This document shows, piece by piece, positions 44,195 through 53,341 of a stretch of DNA of 59,663 bases (the first letter of the stretch is position 1; every line of letters begins with the position of its first letter). Position numbers and translations under genes: made by a program. Source of the stretch: Ruania albidiflava DSM 18029 (GTDB lineage: Bacteria; Actinomycetota; Actinomycetes; Actinomycetales; Beutenbergiaceae); the NCBI RefSeq assembly GCF_000421225.1, contig NZ_ATWL01000017.1, positions 1 to 59,663 on the forward strand, in the 5' to 3' direction. Below the pieces are notes generated by a model. The model saw only the letters and a list, made by a program, of their open reading frames with translations, did not search any database and had not been told where the DNA came from.

Positions 44195-45745
44195 CCAGAT
44201 GCCTCGCTCCCCAGGCGGATGGAGGTCCCGGTTGATGAGGCTGCCGTCTGGTCGGGTGAAGATCCACCGGTGGTCGCGGCGGGTCATGCTGATCGACCGG
44301 GCGTCGACCACCGCGTGGTGGTGGTAGCAGAGCAGTGCGCCGTTTGCGGTGTTGGTGGGTCCGCCGTCGGCCCAGTGGATGCGGGCATGGTGGGATTCGC
44401 AGATCACTGGTGGGGCGGTGCAGCCGGGCCAGGTGCAGCCTTTGTCGCGGGCGATGAGGGCTCGGCGTTGGGCGGGGGTGAACAGTCGGCGTTCTCGTCC
44501 GTGGTTGATGATCTCGCCCTCGGGTGAGAACAGCACACGGTAGATGCCACCGCAGGTGGCCAGCCGGCGTAGGAGTGCCGGTGGTACGGGGCCGGTGCCG
44601 TCGTCGAAAGTGGGCGGTTGTTCGCGCAGGCGGCCGGCCCAGTCGATGCCGGCCAGGTCCGCGAGTGCGGGGGTCTCCCACGAGGCACCAGCAGAGCGTG
44701 CGGCGTCAGGAGTGCCCGGGTCGGGTTCGTGAGCGTTGATCAGCAGCTGATCGAGCTCGGCGGCTCCGATGAGCACCCCCAGGTGCGGCCGCACGGACGC
44801 ACGGTTGCCGGCCAGGCCCTGATCCAGAACCAGATGCGCGACATCCGCGAGAGCCTGAGCGCGGCGCTGCTCGCCGGTGCGCTCGTCGTCTGGTGCAGGC
44901 GGGCTCATCACAGCGTCCATCGCGGTGCGGATGAGTCGACCGTTCTCCTCGGTGAGGAAGCCGGACAGGTGCCAGCCGTCCAGGGTGCGCACCAGCTCGA
45001 CGTACTCACGTTGCTTGGCGTCGCGGTAACCGCGCTCATCGGCTTCCGGGTCGGCAACACGCGCAAAGTGGTGGCCCAGGCGGCGGACCTGGTTGACCGT
45101 CAGCTGCCGAGCCTGCTCGAGCAGGAAGTCCTCCACCGTCTGGCTGTGCTGCGCACTCGGGTCTGAGGAGTCGTCGCCTGCCGTAGACGCAGCGTCGTCC
45201 GGGTCGTTGTCGGGTACAGCGGGAGTGTCACCACCTTCGGACTCGGTGCTGCCGACCGGTTCAGCGAGGGCGGCGATGCGGGTGGGTGAGGTCAGTGCCG
45301 TGGTGGCCAGTGCCTCGATGTGGTCGGGTCCGACCCGCCCGGCGCGCAGGGCCGCGCCGAAGCGGGGGATCTCGTCGCGCAGCTGACGAGCGCGGCGGAT
45401 GGTGTGGTTGGCGTTGGCGTAGGAGATGTGGTGGGACTGGGCCACGTGGGAGGCGAAGGTGCGGGGGCGGAATGCGGAGGTTGCCCAGCGGCCGTCGGCT
45501 TCTTCGGCCAGCAGCCATTGATACCTCTTACCGGTCAGCTGGGAGCAGATCCGGTGGACGCGGATACTTGCTTCGCCGAGCTCGGGCCCGCAGTAGCGGT
45601 CGCGTTCGTCCTGGATGTCCGCACCAGCGATCGCCTCACCGAGGGCTTCCAGAGCGGCGAGCTGCACCGGAAGATCGGCCCGCAGAAGAGCGCCCAGCGA
45701 CACCTCCGGCGGAGCGGCTGCTTCATCGACGGAATCTGTCACCAC
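44180..45745 (-). CDS. DUF222 protein with C-terminal HNH endonuclease domain
   Basis: 521 residues from a GTG after GGGGAGGTG. The N-terminal DUF222 region (about 30-330) includes an acidic insertion around 170-205. The HNH domain near the C-terminus (about 425-480) has the zinc pair CTWPGC, SHHARIHWADGG and CYHHHAVV. This family is abundant in actinobacterial genomes, often in many copies; it is thought to be a mobile or selfish endonuclease, but function is not proven. The upstream 216 bp (45746-45961) is noticeably A/T-richer than neighbours and has no gene. Confidence 0.9.
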   Translation of the reverse strand: MVTDSVDEAAAPPEVSLGALLRADLPVQLAALEALGEAIAGADIQDERDRYCGPELGEASIRVHRICSQLTGKRYQWLLAEEADGRWATSAFRPRTFASHVAQSHHISYANANHTIRRARQLRDEIPRFGAALRAGRVGPDHIEALATTALTSPTRIAALAEPVGSTESEGGDTPAVPDNDPDDAASTAGDDSSDPSAQHSQTVEDFLLEQARQLTVNQVRRLGHHFARVADPEADERGYRDAKQREYVELVRTLDGWHLSGFLTEENGRLIRTAMDAVMSPPAPDDERTGEQRRAQALADVAHLVLDQGLAGNRASVRPHLGVLIGAAELDQLLINAHEPDPGTPDAARSAGASWETPALADLAGIDWAGRLREQPPTFDDGTGPVPPALLRRLATCGGIYRVLFSPEGEIINHGRERRLFTPAQRRALIARDKGCTWPGCTAPPVICESHHARIHWADGGPTNTANGALLCYHHHAVVDARSISMTRRDHRWIFTRPDGSLINRDLHPPGERGIWSDTG

Positions 45746-45961
45746 TGTTCACCTCCCCGTGCTCCTATGGCTCTGCTCGTACAAACATTCTACGAAATAA
45801 GGTGCAGCGAACCGAGCCTCGACACGCGATAGTGATGAAATGTGGACAGCGACAAGATTTCCACAGATTTGAGTAGATGTGGTTCTGTGCTCGTGGAAAT
45901 GTCGGTGGTAAGTGGTAGCAGGCGAACGTTTAGATCGCTCACGATCGCGCAGCACGATCGC

Positions 45962-46402
45962 TCAGGTCGTCGCAGGCTCGATCCGGAGCGTGCAGCCACG
46001 GGCGTCGGCACTGAGCATCGCGTCGATCGATGACTGAGGTGCGCCGGCATACTTGCGCAGGATCTCCGCGTCGATCCGGTCCTGCACCTCGTCCTCGCCG
46101 GAGACCCCGGCAACGGCCACCGGGACGCGCGGTAGCGCCAGTGCTGCGGCACGGTCCCGCTCGGCGATCGCACCATCACCGAGCGCGAACGCCACCGGGC
46201 GACCCGCTCGGATGTGTCGGTACCACCATGAACCGGGCCCGAAGGCGGATCGCAGGTAGGGGACGCCATCGATCACCATCGTCCAGATCGGTGTCGCGAC
46301 GGGGTCGCCGCTCCTGCGCGTAGTCACCAGAGCTACGACCGGGGTGCTCGCCAACATCGTGCGCAACTCGTCAAACTTCATACCCGTGCAAGGGTCTGGC
46401 AT
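45962..46402 (-). CDS. DUF2255-like FMN-binding split-barrel protein
   Basis: 146 residues; an alternative start (ATG at 46381) would give 139. The arrangement of a TTRRSGDPVATPIW strand pair and SWWYRHI matches DUF2255/pyridoxamine 5'-phosphate oxidase-like proteins. These bind flavin or F420; substrate unknown. It lies 21 bp after the start of the convergent-facing hydrolase gene cluster, on the same strand. Confidence 0.75.
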   Translation of the reverse strand: MPDPCTGMKFDELRTMLASTPVVALVTTRRSGDPVATPIWTMVIDGVPYLRSAFGPGSWWYRHIRAGRPVAFALGDGAIAERDRAAALALPRVPVAVAGVSGEDEVQDRIDAEILRKYAGAPQSSIDAMLSADARGCTLRIEPATT

Positions 46403-46423
46403 CTCAGGGGTATTCCCATCTGG

Positions 46424-47362
46424 TCACCTGTGTGGCGAGAGCACCTCGACCAGCGCGTCGACGGTGAGGTTGCGGTAGCTGGTGCCGTCTTCTGTCCGGT
46501 GATGCCGGTCGAAGTAGTCGCCGTTGCCCATGTGCCGCATCGGGCCGATCCGACGGCGGGTGATCCGACCCTCCCGGTCCGCCCGGTTCCATGCGGACAG
46601 GGGGGAGAGCCACCATCGGCTGGGGAACACCGCTGGTCCGAGCAGCTGCAGCCGGTCCCGCGACCCGTACAGGTGCCACAGCCGTTGCACCCGGTTCAGT
46701 GCCGGGTCGCTGCTCAGCACCCCGCCGATGGACACCACCGAGGTGGGGATGTCCAGCGCCGCGAGGTACCCGCTCGCCCCGAGCGCGATCTGCCCGCCGC
46801 CGCTGTAGCCGATCACCGTCACCGGTGGCCGGGCCGACCAGTCGTATCCGTGCCGGGTCAGGGACCGGGTGATCTCCTGGGCCACGGCCAGGTTGAACGT
46901 CGGTCCGTACCGTGGGTCGGCCGAGACGAGCACGCGCAGCGCGTTGCGCACGTTGATGAGCTTGGCCGGCCAGGCGGCCACCGGGACACGCTGCCACCGG
47001 TGCAGCCGGCCCCAGAACCAGGTGGTGGCACGTTGGGTGAGGCCGCGGTTCTCCACGGCGTAGGGGAAGACGTCCGCCGCCACCACAGCATCGGGCACCC
47101 GTTCGGCCACAGCGGTCAGCACGGCCCGTTCTCGTCGCGACCCGCTCAGCCCATCGACGGTGCCGATCCCGGACAGGTACACCACGAACAGGTGAGCGTT
47201 CTGCACCTGGGTGGCTGCGCCGTCGTCGGCCGCGGGGTGCGCGAACGATCCCAGGGTGACCTCATCTCGACGGCGGGACCACCAGCGCAACGACTCGATC
47301 GGCGCCAGGAACGCCAGCAGCACCAGCACGGCGAACACCGCGAGCAAGGCCCGTTCGATCAT
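46424..47362 (-). CDS. Alpha/beta hydrolase with N-terminal membrane anchor
   Basis: 312 residues from ATG at 47362. An N-terminal transmembrane helix (about 5-25) is followed by an alpha/beta hydrolase-like domain with nucleophile elbow GYSGGG (Ser187). The start overlaps the stop of the upstream membrane-protein gene by 4 nt, so the two are translated together and probably work together at the membrane. The physiological substrate is unknown; the acid and histidine of the triad are not certain. Confidence 0.8.
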   Translation of the reverse strand: MIERALLAVFAVLVLLAFLAPIESLRWWSRRRDEVTLGSFAHPAADDGAATQVQNAHLFVVYLSGIGTVDGLSGSRRERAVLTAVAERVPDAVVAADVFPYAVENRGLTQRATTWFWGRLHRWQRVPVAAWPAKLINVRNALRVLVSADPRYGPTFNLAVAQEITRSLTRHGYDWSARPPVTVIGYSGGGQIALGASGYLAALDIPTSVVSIGGVLSSDPALNRVQRLWHLYGSRDRLQLLGPAVFPSRWWLSPLSAWNRADREGRITRRRIGPMRHMGNGDYFDRHHRTEDGTSYRNLTVDALVEVLSPHR

Positions 47363-48024
47363 GTCGTCGGCTCCTCGCGCTGCAGTGGCACGAACGGCGC
47401 GCCGGCGAGGATGTCCTGGCTGGTGATGAACGTGTCCCGACCGGTAGCCATAGACCAGGCACGAGAGGAGACCACCGCCAGCGGCTTGGCCAGCAGGTGG
47501 GAGAGCAGCTGGCCGGTGAGCCACGCCGCACCGGCGATCGCCACCGCCGGCAGCCGGCCGATCGCCAGCACGTGCACCAGCAGCGCCGCCAGGCACACCA
47601 GGGTCCAGACTTCCAGCAGCCGGCCGATGACCAGACCGAAGTGTGGGATGAACACCAGGAACGCCAACAGGTGCGGAGCCACGGCGAGCAGGTAGACCAC
47701 CGCCAGCAGCTCGCCGTCCACCGCCCCACGGGTGACGGTCAGGGCGAGCAGCGCGATCACCACAGCCGTCAGGCTGCGCAGCACGGTGAGGTAGAGCGCT
47801 CCGAGGGCCATACCGGCGGCCATCCGCAGGCCGGTCACCCGGTTGATGGCGAACACCACGGTGTGCCCGATCATCGTGGCGATACCAGCCAGCACGGCGA
47901 CACCAGCAGCTACCGGGATCGACGCCCGTGGGCCGAGCTCCAGCACTTCGGGTGCGCGCAGTGCCCACACGTCACCCGCGGCGCCGAGCACCTGAGCCCA
48001 CCAGTCCACCACGGTCATGGTCAC
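47359..48024 (-). CDS. Integral membrane protein paired with the alpha/beta hydrolase
   Basis: 221 residues from GTG at 48024, or ATG at 48018, both with a usable ribosome-binding site. Five or six hydrophobic segments, with a short conserved-looking C-terminal cytoplasmic tail. I do not recognise the family. The 4-nt overlap with the hydrolase gene is the main clue to its role. Confidence 0.75.
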   Translation of the reverse strand: MTMTVVDWWAQVLGAAGDVWALRAPEVLELGPRASIPVAAGVAVLAGIATMIGHTVVFAINRVTGLRMAAGMALGALYLTVLRSLTAVVIALLALTVTRGAVDGELLAVVYLLAVAPHLLAFLVFIPHFGLVIGRLLEVWTLVCLAALLVHVLAIGRLPAVAIAGAAWLTGQLLSHLLAKPLAVVSSRAWSMATGRDTFITSQDILAGAPFVPLQREEPTT

Positions 48025-48219
48025 CTATCTTCTCGCGTACTGGCGGACCCGCCGACAGGTGGCCGAGGGTGTCCGCCGCCCACCCCGGCGCAGGGTCTCC
48101 CGTTGTGCTCTGCCCGGATCGGCACGCTACGATGCCTCGGATGTTCGCAAGCGGCCGGGGGCCCGCGCGTTCATGGAGTCCCCCAGTGCCTCGGCACCTG
48201 CTGACGTTTGGACTCTGTG

Positions 48220-49500
48220 ATGACGCACCCGCCCGATGCACCGAGCTCCTATGGCCCGGCCCAGTCGGGGGCGTACCCCACAGCTGGCTCCTGGCCGGCC
48301 TACGGCGCTCCCCAGCATGGCAGCCAGCCTCCGGGGGCGCCGTATGGTAGCGCACCGGGCTACGGCGGTGGCCCGGGCCACGGCGGCCCACCGAGCAGTG
48401 GCCCGGGCTATGGCGGCCCACCAGGCGGTGGCCCTGGCCAGCCGCACCCACCCGGTGCACCCAGATCGCCGCGCACTGGCCTGCGTGCCTGGCACCTGCT
48501 GCTGGCTGGCCTCCTCGCCCTGGTGCTGGGTGGGGTGGCCGGCTTCGCTGGTGGCTTCTATGTGCTCGGTGGTGGGGTCACGGCGTCGGAGGTGCAGGAA
48601 CAGCGCGACCGCATCGCGGAGCTGGAGCGGCAGGTCTCCGAGCTCGAGGAGCAGGCCGCGGCAGCAGATGACGGCGCAGCAGACGATGGAACCGGCCCCG
48701 ACAGCGGCACGGCCGGGGACGCCTCGGTGCGCATCGGCGTCCCGCAGGGCTGGGACGAGACCGTCGCCGCCTCGCAGGTGTGGGCGCAGGCGCTGGAGGC
48801 GACCGGTTATGCGGCGGAGATCGTCGAGCTTCCGGACATTGGCGTCCTCTACGCCGCCCTGGCGAACGGGGAGGTGGACATGAGCTTTGGGTCCTGGGTT
48901 CCCTCGAACCAGGAGTACATCGACCAGCATGGTGAGGACCTGGAGGATCTGGGCAGCTGGTTCGACGAGGCTCGGATGGGCATCGTGGTCAACGAGGACG
49001 CGCCGATCACCTCGCTGGCAGAGCTGGCTGACCATGCTGAGGAGTTCGACGGCGAGATCCTCGGTATCGAGGCAGAATCCGGGTTGGTGTGGCTCACGAA
49101 CGAGGAGGCGGTGCCGGCATACGGTCTGGAAGACCTGACGGTGAGCAACGGTTCGACCGCCGACCTGTTGGAGGACGTTGCGCAGGCAGTGGACGCCGGG
49201 GAGAACGTCGCCGCCACCTTCTGGTCGCCGCACTGGGCGCTGGACGAGCTGCCGCTGCGGTTCCTGGAGGATCCGGAGGCCGCGTTCGGTGAGCCCGAGT
49301 CGATCCATGCCTACGCCAGAGATGGCTTCTCTGTCGACCAGCCGGAGCTGGCTGCCTGCCTGACGGAGATCTCCCTCACGGCCGAGCAGGTGAACTCGAT
49401 GGTGAACACTGCGCTGACCGACGCAGGCCAAGGCGACCCTGCCGGCGCCCAGCAGTGGCTGGCCGAGACCCCGGACGTCGTCTGCGAAGCGCTGTCCTGA
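48220..49500 (+). CDS. Membrane-tethered OpuAC-type substrate-binding protein
   Basis: 426 residues from ATG at 48220; a TTG at 48208 and GTG at 48217 are weaker options. Residues 1-85 are a Gly/Pro/Tyr-rich cytoplasmic tail; a transmembrane helix (about 90-115) and a short coiled coil (QEQRDRIAELERQVSELEEQ) follow, then an acidic linker and an OpuAC domain (about 165-420). Trp residues in QGWDE, GSWVPS and WSPHW would form the aromatic cage for glycine betaine or another quaternary amine. Normal binding proteins are lipoproteins next to permease and ATPase genes; here there is neither a lipobox nor a partner gene. Confidence 0.85.
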   Translation: MTHPPDAPSSYGPAQSGAYPTAGSWPAYGAPQHGSQPPGAPYGSAPGYGGGPGHGGPPSSGPGYGGPPGGGPGQPHPPGAPRSPRTGLRAWHLLLAGLLALVLGGVAGFAGGFYVLGGGVTASEVQEQRDRIAELERQVSELEEQAAAADDGAADDGTGPDSGTAGDASVRIGVPQGWDETVAASQVWAQALEATGYAAEIVELPDIGVLYAALANGEVDMSFGSWVPSNQEYIDQHGEDLEDLGSWFDEARMGIVVNEDAPITSLAELADHAEEFDGEILGIEAESGLVWLTNEEAVPAYGLEDLTVSNGSTADLLEDVAQAVDAGENVAATFWSPHWALDELPLRFLEDPEAAFGEPESIHAYARDGFSVDQPELAACLTEISLTAEQVNSMVNTALTDAGQGDPAGAQQWLAETPDVVCEALS

Positions 49501-49585
49501 ACGATCTCCGGTTGCAGGGCCGATCCCGCCGTCGCATCCTGCCGGGAGGAGTGCCGCTCCGGCCCCGGGGAGACAGGAGGCCCAG

Positions 49586-50533
49586 ATGGCCAGCACGCCG
49601 CAACCTGCGCTCGCAACGCTCAGCCATGAGCGGTTCTGGGCCGACGGCTGGATCTACGAGCGGAAGCTGGACGGTCAGCGCTGCCTCGCTGTGCGTGAGG
49701 GCGGATCCGCCCGGCTGTACTCCCGCAGCGGGCACGATGCCTCGACGGCGTTCCCGGAGGTGGCAGATGCGCTCACCGGGGCAGGGGCGGACTTCATCGT
49801 GGACGGCGAAGTGGTCGCCTTCTCCGGGTCGCGCACCAGCTTCGCTCGGCTTCAGCCGCGTATCCACGTCTCCGACGCCCGCCGCGCCCGGGCCACCGGT
49901 GTGGCGGTGTACTACTACGTGTTCGACCTGCTCAGCCTCGACGGCCAGGACGTGCGGGACGAGCCGCTCACCGAACGCAAGCGCCGGTTGCGGACGCTGC
50001 TGCAGTGGACCGACCCGGTTCGCTGGACCCCGCACCGCAGGAACGCGGGTGAGGAGTACTTCGGGCAGATCTGCGGCCGCGGCTGGGAAGGGCTGATCGC
50101 CAAGCGCACGGACGCCGCCTACGCCCGCGGCCGCACGAAGGACTGGTTGAAGTTCAAGTGCGAGGCGGGTCAGGAGCTGGTGGTGGTCGGCTGGACCGAG
50201 CCGGAGGGAACCCGGATAGCGCTCGGTGCGCTGCTGCTCGGCTACTACGACCGGTCGGGTGGGTCTGAGGAGCTCGTGTACGCCGGCAAGGTCGGCACCG
50301 GGTTCACTGAGCAGGTGCTGCAGGATCTGCACTCCCGGCTGACCGGGCTCGAGGTGAAGAGCTCGCCGTGCACCCGGGGGAAGCTGCCCTCGGTCGGGGT
50401 GCACTGGGTGCGTCCGGAGCTGGTGGCCCAGGTGGCGTTCACCGAGTGGACCTCCGCCAACCAGCTGCGCCACCCGCGGTTCCAGGGCCTGCGCACCGAC
50501 AAGGCCGCCCGCGACGTGGTCCGGGAGGCGTGA
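49586..50533 (+). CDS. ATP-dependent DNA ligase, LigD ligase-domain type
   Basis: 315 residues from ATG at 49586 (ACAGGAGG upstream). Nucleotidyl lysine in KLDG (about residue 28), motif IV EGLIAKR and motif V KDWLKFKC are present; the OB-fold region follows. It seals nicks in double-strand-break repair. The domain corresponds to the C-terminal part of mycobacterial LigD but is a separate protein. Stop overlaps the polymerase ATG by 1 nt. Confidence 0.9.
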   Translation: MASTPQPALATLSHERFWADGWIYERKLDGQRCLAVREGGSARLYSRSGHDASTAFPEVADALTGAGADFIVDGEVVAFSGSRTSFARLQPRIHVSDARRARATGVAVYYYVFDLLSLDGQDVRDEPLTERKRRLRTLLQWTDPVRWTPHRRNAGEEYFGQICGRGWEGLIAKRTDAAYARGRTKDWLKFKCEAGQELVVVGWTEPEGTRIALGALLLGYYDRSGGSEELVYAGKVGTGFTEQVLQDLHSRLTGLEVKSSPCTRGKLPSVGVHWVRPELVAQVAFTEWTSANQLRHPRFQGLRTDKAARDVVREA

Positions 50534-51441
50534 TGAGCAGGGAGATCACCATCGCCGGCGTGAGGATCAGCAGGCCGGAGAAGGAGATGTACCCGGCCAC
50601 CGATGAGGCTGTGGCGGTCACCAAGGCGGACGTGGCGGGCTACTACGCCGACCTGGCCGAGGCGATGCTGCCACATCTGCGCGGCCGGCCGATCAGCATG
50701 CAACGGTTCCCGGACGGGATCGAGGGCAGCTCGTTCTACGAGAAGAAGGTGCCCGGCCACTTCCCGGACTTCGTCACCCGCGTGGAGGTGGACACTGCCG
50801 ACGGGGCGCAGCAGCAGGTGACGATCGAGGACCAGCGCACCCTGGTCTACCTCGCCGACCAGGCCTGCCTCACCCCGCACGTGTGGCTGGCCACTGCCGA
50901 GCACCTGCACCAGCCGGACCAGCTGATCATCGACCTGGACCCGTCGGTGCCGGGCCTGGCCGCCGTGCGCAGGGCCACGACTGCGGTCGGCGAGCTGCTC
51001 GACGAGATCGGCCTCACCTCCTTCGTGAAGACCACCGGGTCCCGCGGGTACCACGTGCTCGTGCCGTTGCGTCCGGAGCGGGACTTCGACGGCGTACGCG
51101 AGTTCGCGAGGTCCTTCGCCCAGGTGCTCATCGCCCGGGCGCCGGACCTGCTCACCCTCGAGGCCCGCAAGAACAAGCGGGGGGAGCGGGTGCTGGTGGA
51201 CATCCAGCGCAACGCCTACGGCCAGACGGCGGTCCCTCCCTATGTGCTCCGGGCCCGCCCGGGCGCTCCGGTCGCCACTCCGATCGGCTGGGACGAGGTC
51301 TCCCGGGTGGCGCCGGGTGGGCACACGATCAGGTCGATCAAGCGTCGGCTGGCGCAGATCGACGACCCCTGGGCCGGCATCGGGCGCCGCCGGCAGACGC
51401 TGACCAAGGCAGCAGAACGTCTGCGTCGGCTGACCGATTGA
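50533..51441 (+). CDS. LigD-type primase-polymerase
   Basis: 302 residues. Archaeo-eukaryotic primase fold of the LigD Pol domain; the LIIDLDPS motif carries the catalytic aspartates, and TTGSRGYHVLVPL and the DIQRNAYGQTAVPPY motif match the family. It adds ribo- or deoxynucleotides at ends during NHEJ. Translated with the ligase (TGATG). No phosphoesterase or Ku gene is in this operon; the phosphoesterase is about 1.9 kb away on the other strand. Confidence 0.9.
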   Translation: MSREITIAGVRISRPEKEMYPATDEAVAVTKADVAGYYADLAEAMLPHLRGRPISMQRFPDGIEGSSFYEKKVPGHFPDFVTRVEVDTADGAQQQVTIEDQRTLVYLADQACLTPHVWLATAEHLHQPDQLIIDLDPSVPGLAAVRRATTAVGELLDEIGLTSFVKTTGSRGYHVLVPLRPERDFDGVREFARSFAQVLIARAPDLLTLEARKNKRGERVLVDIQRNAYGQTAVPPYVLRARPGAPVATPIGWDEVSRVAPGGHTIRSIKRRLAQIDDPWAGIGRRRQTLTKAAERLRRLTD

Positions 51442-51460
51442 GGGAGCATCCCCAGGCTTC

Positions 51461-51925
51461 TCAGCTGTCGGACACGCCCGGAACACTGGTGAACTGGGAG
51501 GCGTCGTTCACGGATGTGCCGAGGTGCTCCTGCTGGAGCCCGGACGGCACGAGGTCCTGGTAGTAGCCGAGCCGGTTGTGCCAGGGATCCGTGAAGTTCA
51601 CGAAGGCGACGACTCCTGGAAGCTGCGAAGGCTGTGAGTGCACGATGGCGCGATCATCGAGAAAGGCCACCGCAGCTTGCAGATCGAGCACGCGGAACCG
51701 AATCCGGTTCGTCAGCGGACTGGGTTCGGGGTGCGCTGCGACCTGGACCCAGCACTCCTGCCCGTCGACCGGTGCCCACTCAAAGAAGTCGTCATGCGGC
51801 TGGAAGTCCGGCTCACGACCGAATAGGTCCACGTAGTACTCGCGTGCTGCAGCAGTCGCCTGGGCGGGTACGTACAGCTGGATCGTGAAGCCGCTCGTGA
51901 CCGGTGCGGATGTGCCGTTTGCCAT
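51461..51925 (-). CDS. VOC-family (glyoxalase-like) protein
   Basis: 154 residues. VOC fold seen in IQLYVPAQATAAAREYYVDLFGREPDF (first half) and VVAFVNFTDPWHNRLGYYQDL (second half). Substrate unknown. It ends 20 bp from the converging polymerase gene and follows the cation exchanger gene by 45 bp on the same strand. Confidence 0.83.
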   Translation of the reverse strand: MANGTSAPVTSGFTIQLYVPAQATAAAREYYVDLFGREPDFQPHDDFFEWAPVDGQECWVQVAAHPEPSPLTNRIRFRVLDLQAAVAFLDDRAIVHSQPSQLPGVVAFVNFTDPWHNRLGYYQDLVPSGLQQEHLGTSVNDASQFTSVPGVSDS

Positions 51926-51970
51926 AGCTCCACAGTGCGGAACCCACGGCTGCGCGTCAATCGTCGGACG

Positions 51971-53221
51971 CTACGAGAACAGGGCGAGCCCGTACACCGC
52001 GAACAGCACCAGGTGCGCGGCCCCGTGCATGGCGGTCACTCGGCGTGCGCTGAAGGTGGTCACCGACAGCCCCGCGGTCACCCCGAGCAGCAGCAGGTTC
52101 ACCGGGGACTCCGCGAGCACCACCTGCTGCCCGGTGAGCAGTCCGATCACCAGCACCGACGGGATGGTCACGCCCACCGTGGAGACCAGGCCGCCGTGGC
52201 ACAGGTTGTTCACCCGCTGGATCTCCCCGCCCAGGGCGGCGCGCACGGAGGTGATCGACTCCGGCAGGAACACGATCATCGCGATCAGCACCCCGGACAG
52301 GGCGGTCGGGGCACTGAGGCGGCCGAGCCCGTCGTCGAGGAGGGCGGCCATGTGCTGGGAGAGCAGCACGATCGGCAGCACTGTGGTGACCAGCAGGCCG
52401 AGACGCAGCAGCACCTCGCCCCGGTGCTCAGCCAGCACCTCGCGGATGCCCTGCGCCGGAGAAGGGTCCGCTGCCCCGGTGAGCTCCGCCGTCATGCTGG
52501 TGCGCTCGCCTGCCCCGGCGAGCTGCGTTGCCCGGGTCAGCTCCGTTGCCCCGGCGAGCTGCGTTGCCCCGGTGAGCTCCGCCGTCCCGATGGTCACGCG
52601 CGGGTCGACCTCGCGGAAGTCTCCGGCCTGAGCGCCCATCTGCCGGAACAGGAAGAACGCGTACACGCCCACGGTGAGCAGCACGATCGGGATCTCCTGT
52701 GCCGGGGTGTAGGAACCGTCGACGCCGATCACCGCAGGTAGCGCGAAGGCGAGGGAAGCGAGCACCACGATCATCGCCAGGTAGGCGGACGTGCCCGTGC
52801 GGTTGTGCCTCATCCCGCCGTGCCGCAGGCCGCCGACGAGCAGGCACAGCCCGACCACGAGGTTCAGGATGATCATCGAGACCGCCAGCACCGAGTCCCG
52901 CGCGATCGTGGTGTGCACACCCGGGCCGAGCATCACCGCGGAGATGAGGATGACCTCGATGGTCACGATGGACAGGGTGAGCACCAGAGAGCCATACGGG
53001 TCACCCAGGCGGCGGGCCAGGTGTTCGGCCTCACCCACCACGCCGAACGCGCAGCCGAGGATGACTGCGATGATCGCCGCGAGGAGCGCGATCAGCAGCA
53101 GCGCCGGGACCGGCGGCGTCAGCAGCGGGGCCGCCAGGGCCATCACGAGGACGGCGCTCCAGCCGACGGCGAGCCGGGCCAGGGCGGCAGGGGTGAGGAT
53201 CGAGCGTAGAAGAGCGGACAT
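51971..53221 (-). CDS. Ca2+/H+ (cation/proton) exchanger of the CAX/ChaA family
   Basis: 416 residues with 11 hydrophobic segments. The two alpha repeats characteristic of the superfamily are visible: a GEAEHLARRLGDPYG/E-V region in the N-terminal half and FLPESITS in the C-terminal half, carrying the ion-binding glutamates. It exports Ca2+ or another cation in exchange for H+. The central cytoplasmic loop contains an unusual hexapeptide repeat (A-T-x-L-x-G), encoded by an 18-bp tandem repeat. Confidence 0.9.
   Translation of the reverse strand: MSALLRSILTPAALARLAVGWSAVLVMALAAPLLTPPVPALLLIALLAAIIAVILGCAFGVVGEAEHLARRLGDPYGSLVLTLSIVTIEVILISAVMLGPGVHTTIARDSVLAVSMIILNLVVGLCLLVGGLRHGGMRHNRTGTSAYLAMIVVLASLAFALPAVIGVDGSYTPAQEIPIVLLTVGVYAFFLFRQMGAQAGDFREVDPRVTIGTAELTGATQLAGATELTRATQLAGAGERTSMTAELTGAADPSPAQGIREVLAEHRGEVLLRLGLLVTTVLPIVLLSQHMAALLDDGLGRLSAPTALSGVLIAMIVFLPESITSVRAALGGEIQRVNNLCHGGLVSTVGVTIPSVLVIGLLTGQQVVLAESPVNLLLLGVTAGLSVTTFSARRVTAMHGAAHLVLFAVYGLALFS
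52474..52584 (-). repeat. 18-bp repeats within the cation exchanger gene (five copies)
   Basis: Four tandem units at 52513-52584 and one separate copy at 52474-52491. Units 1 and 3 are identical (CCCCGGCGAGCTGCGTTG on the plus strand); unit 4 equals the separate copy. They encode hexapeptides of the form A-T-(Q/E)-L-(A/T)-G in the cytoplasmic loop. Replication slippage is the likely origin. Confidence 0.85.
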
Positions 53222-53341
53222 CGGTGATGCCTGTGTTCTACGAGGTCGTCCCCGTTCGTACTTCGGCGATCGGGTCGTCCCGTCGCGCGCGTGCTGCCTG
53301 ACCAGGGTAGCCGGTCTGGCCGGGACGGATGGTGAGCCGCC

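Noticed and set aside
45746-45961. A/T-rich gap upstream of the HNH gene as a possible attachment site or origin
   Set aside because: It has an 8-bp inverted pair (ATTTCCAC/GTGGAAAT) far apart and short repeats, but no tRNA, integrase or duplicated core; a normal promoter region explains it.
48017-48220. Small plus-strand reading frame between the membrane-protein gene and the OpuAC-like gene
   Set aside because: Arg-rich composition typical of a shadow frame, no ribosome-binding site and no recognisable domain; the divergent promoters must lie here.
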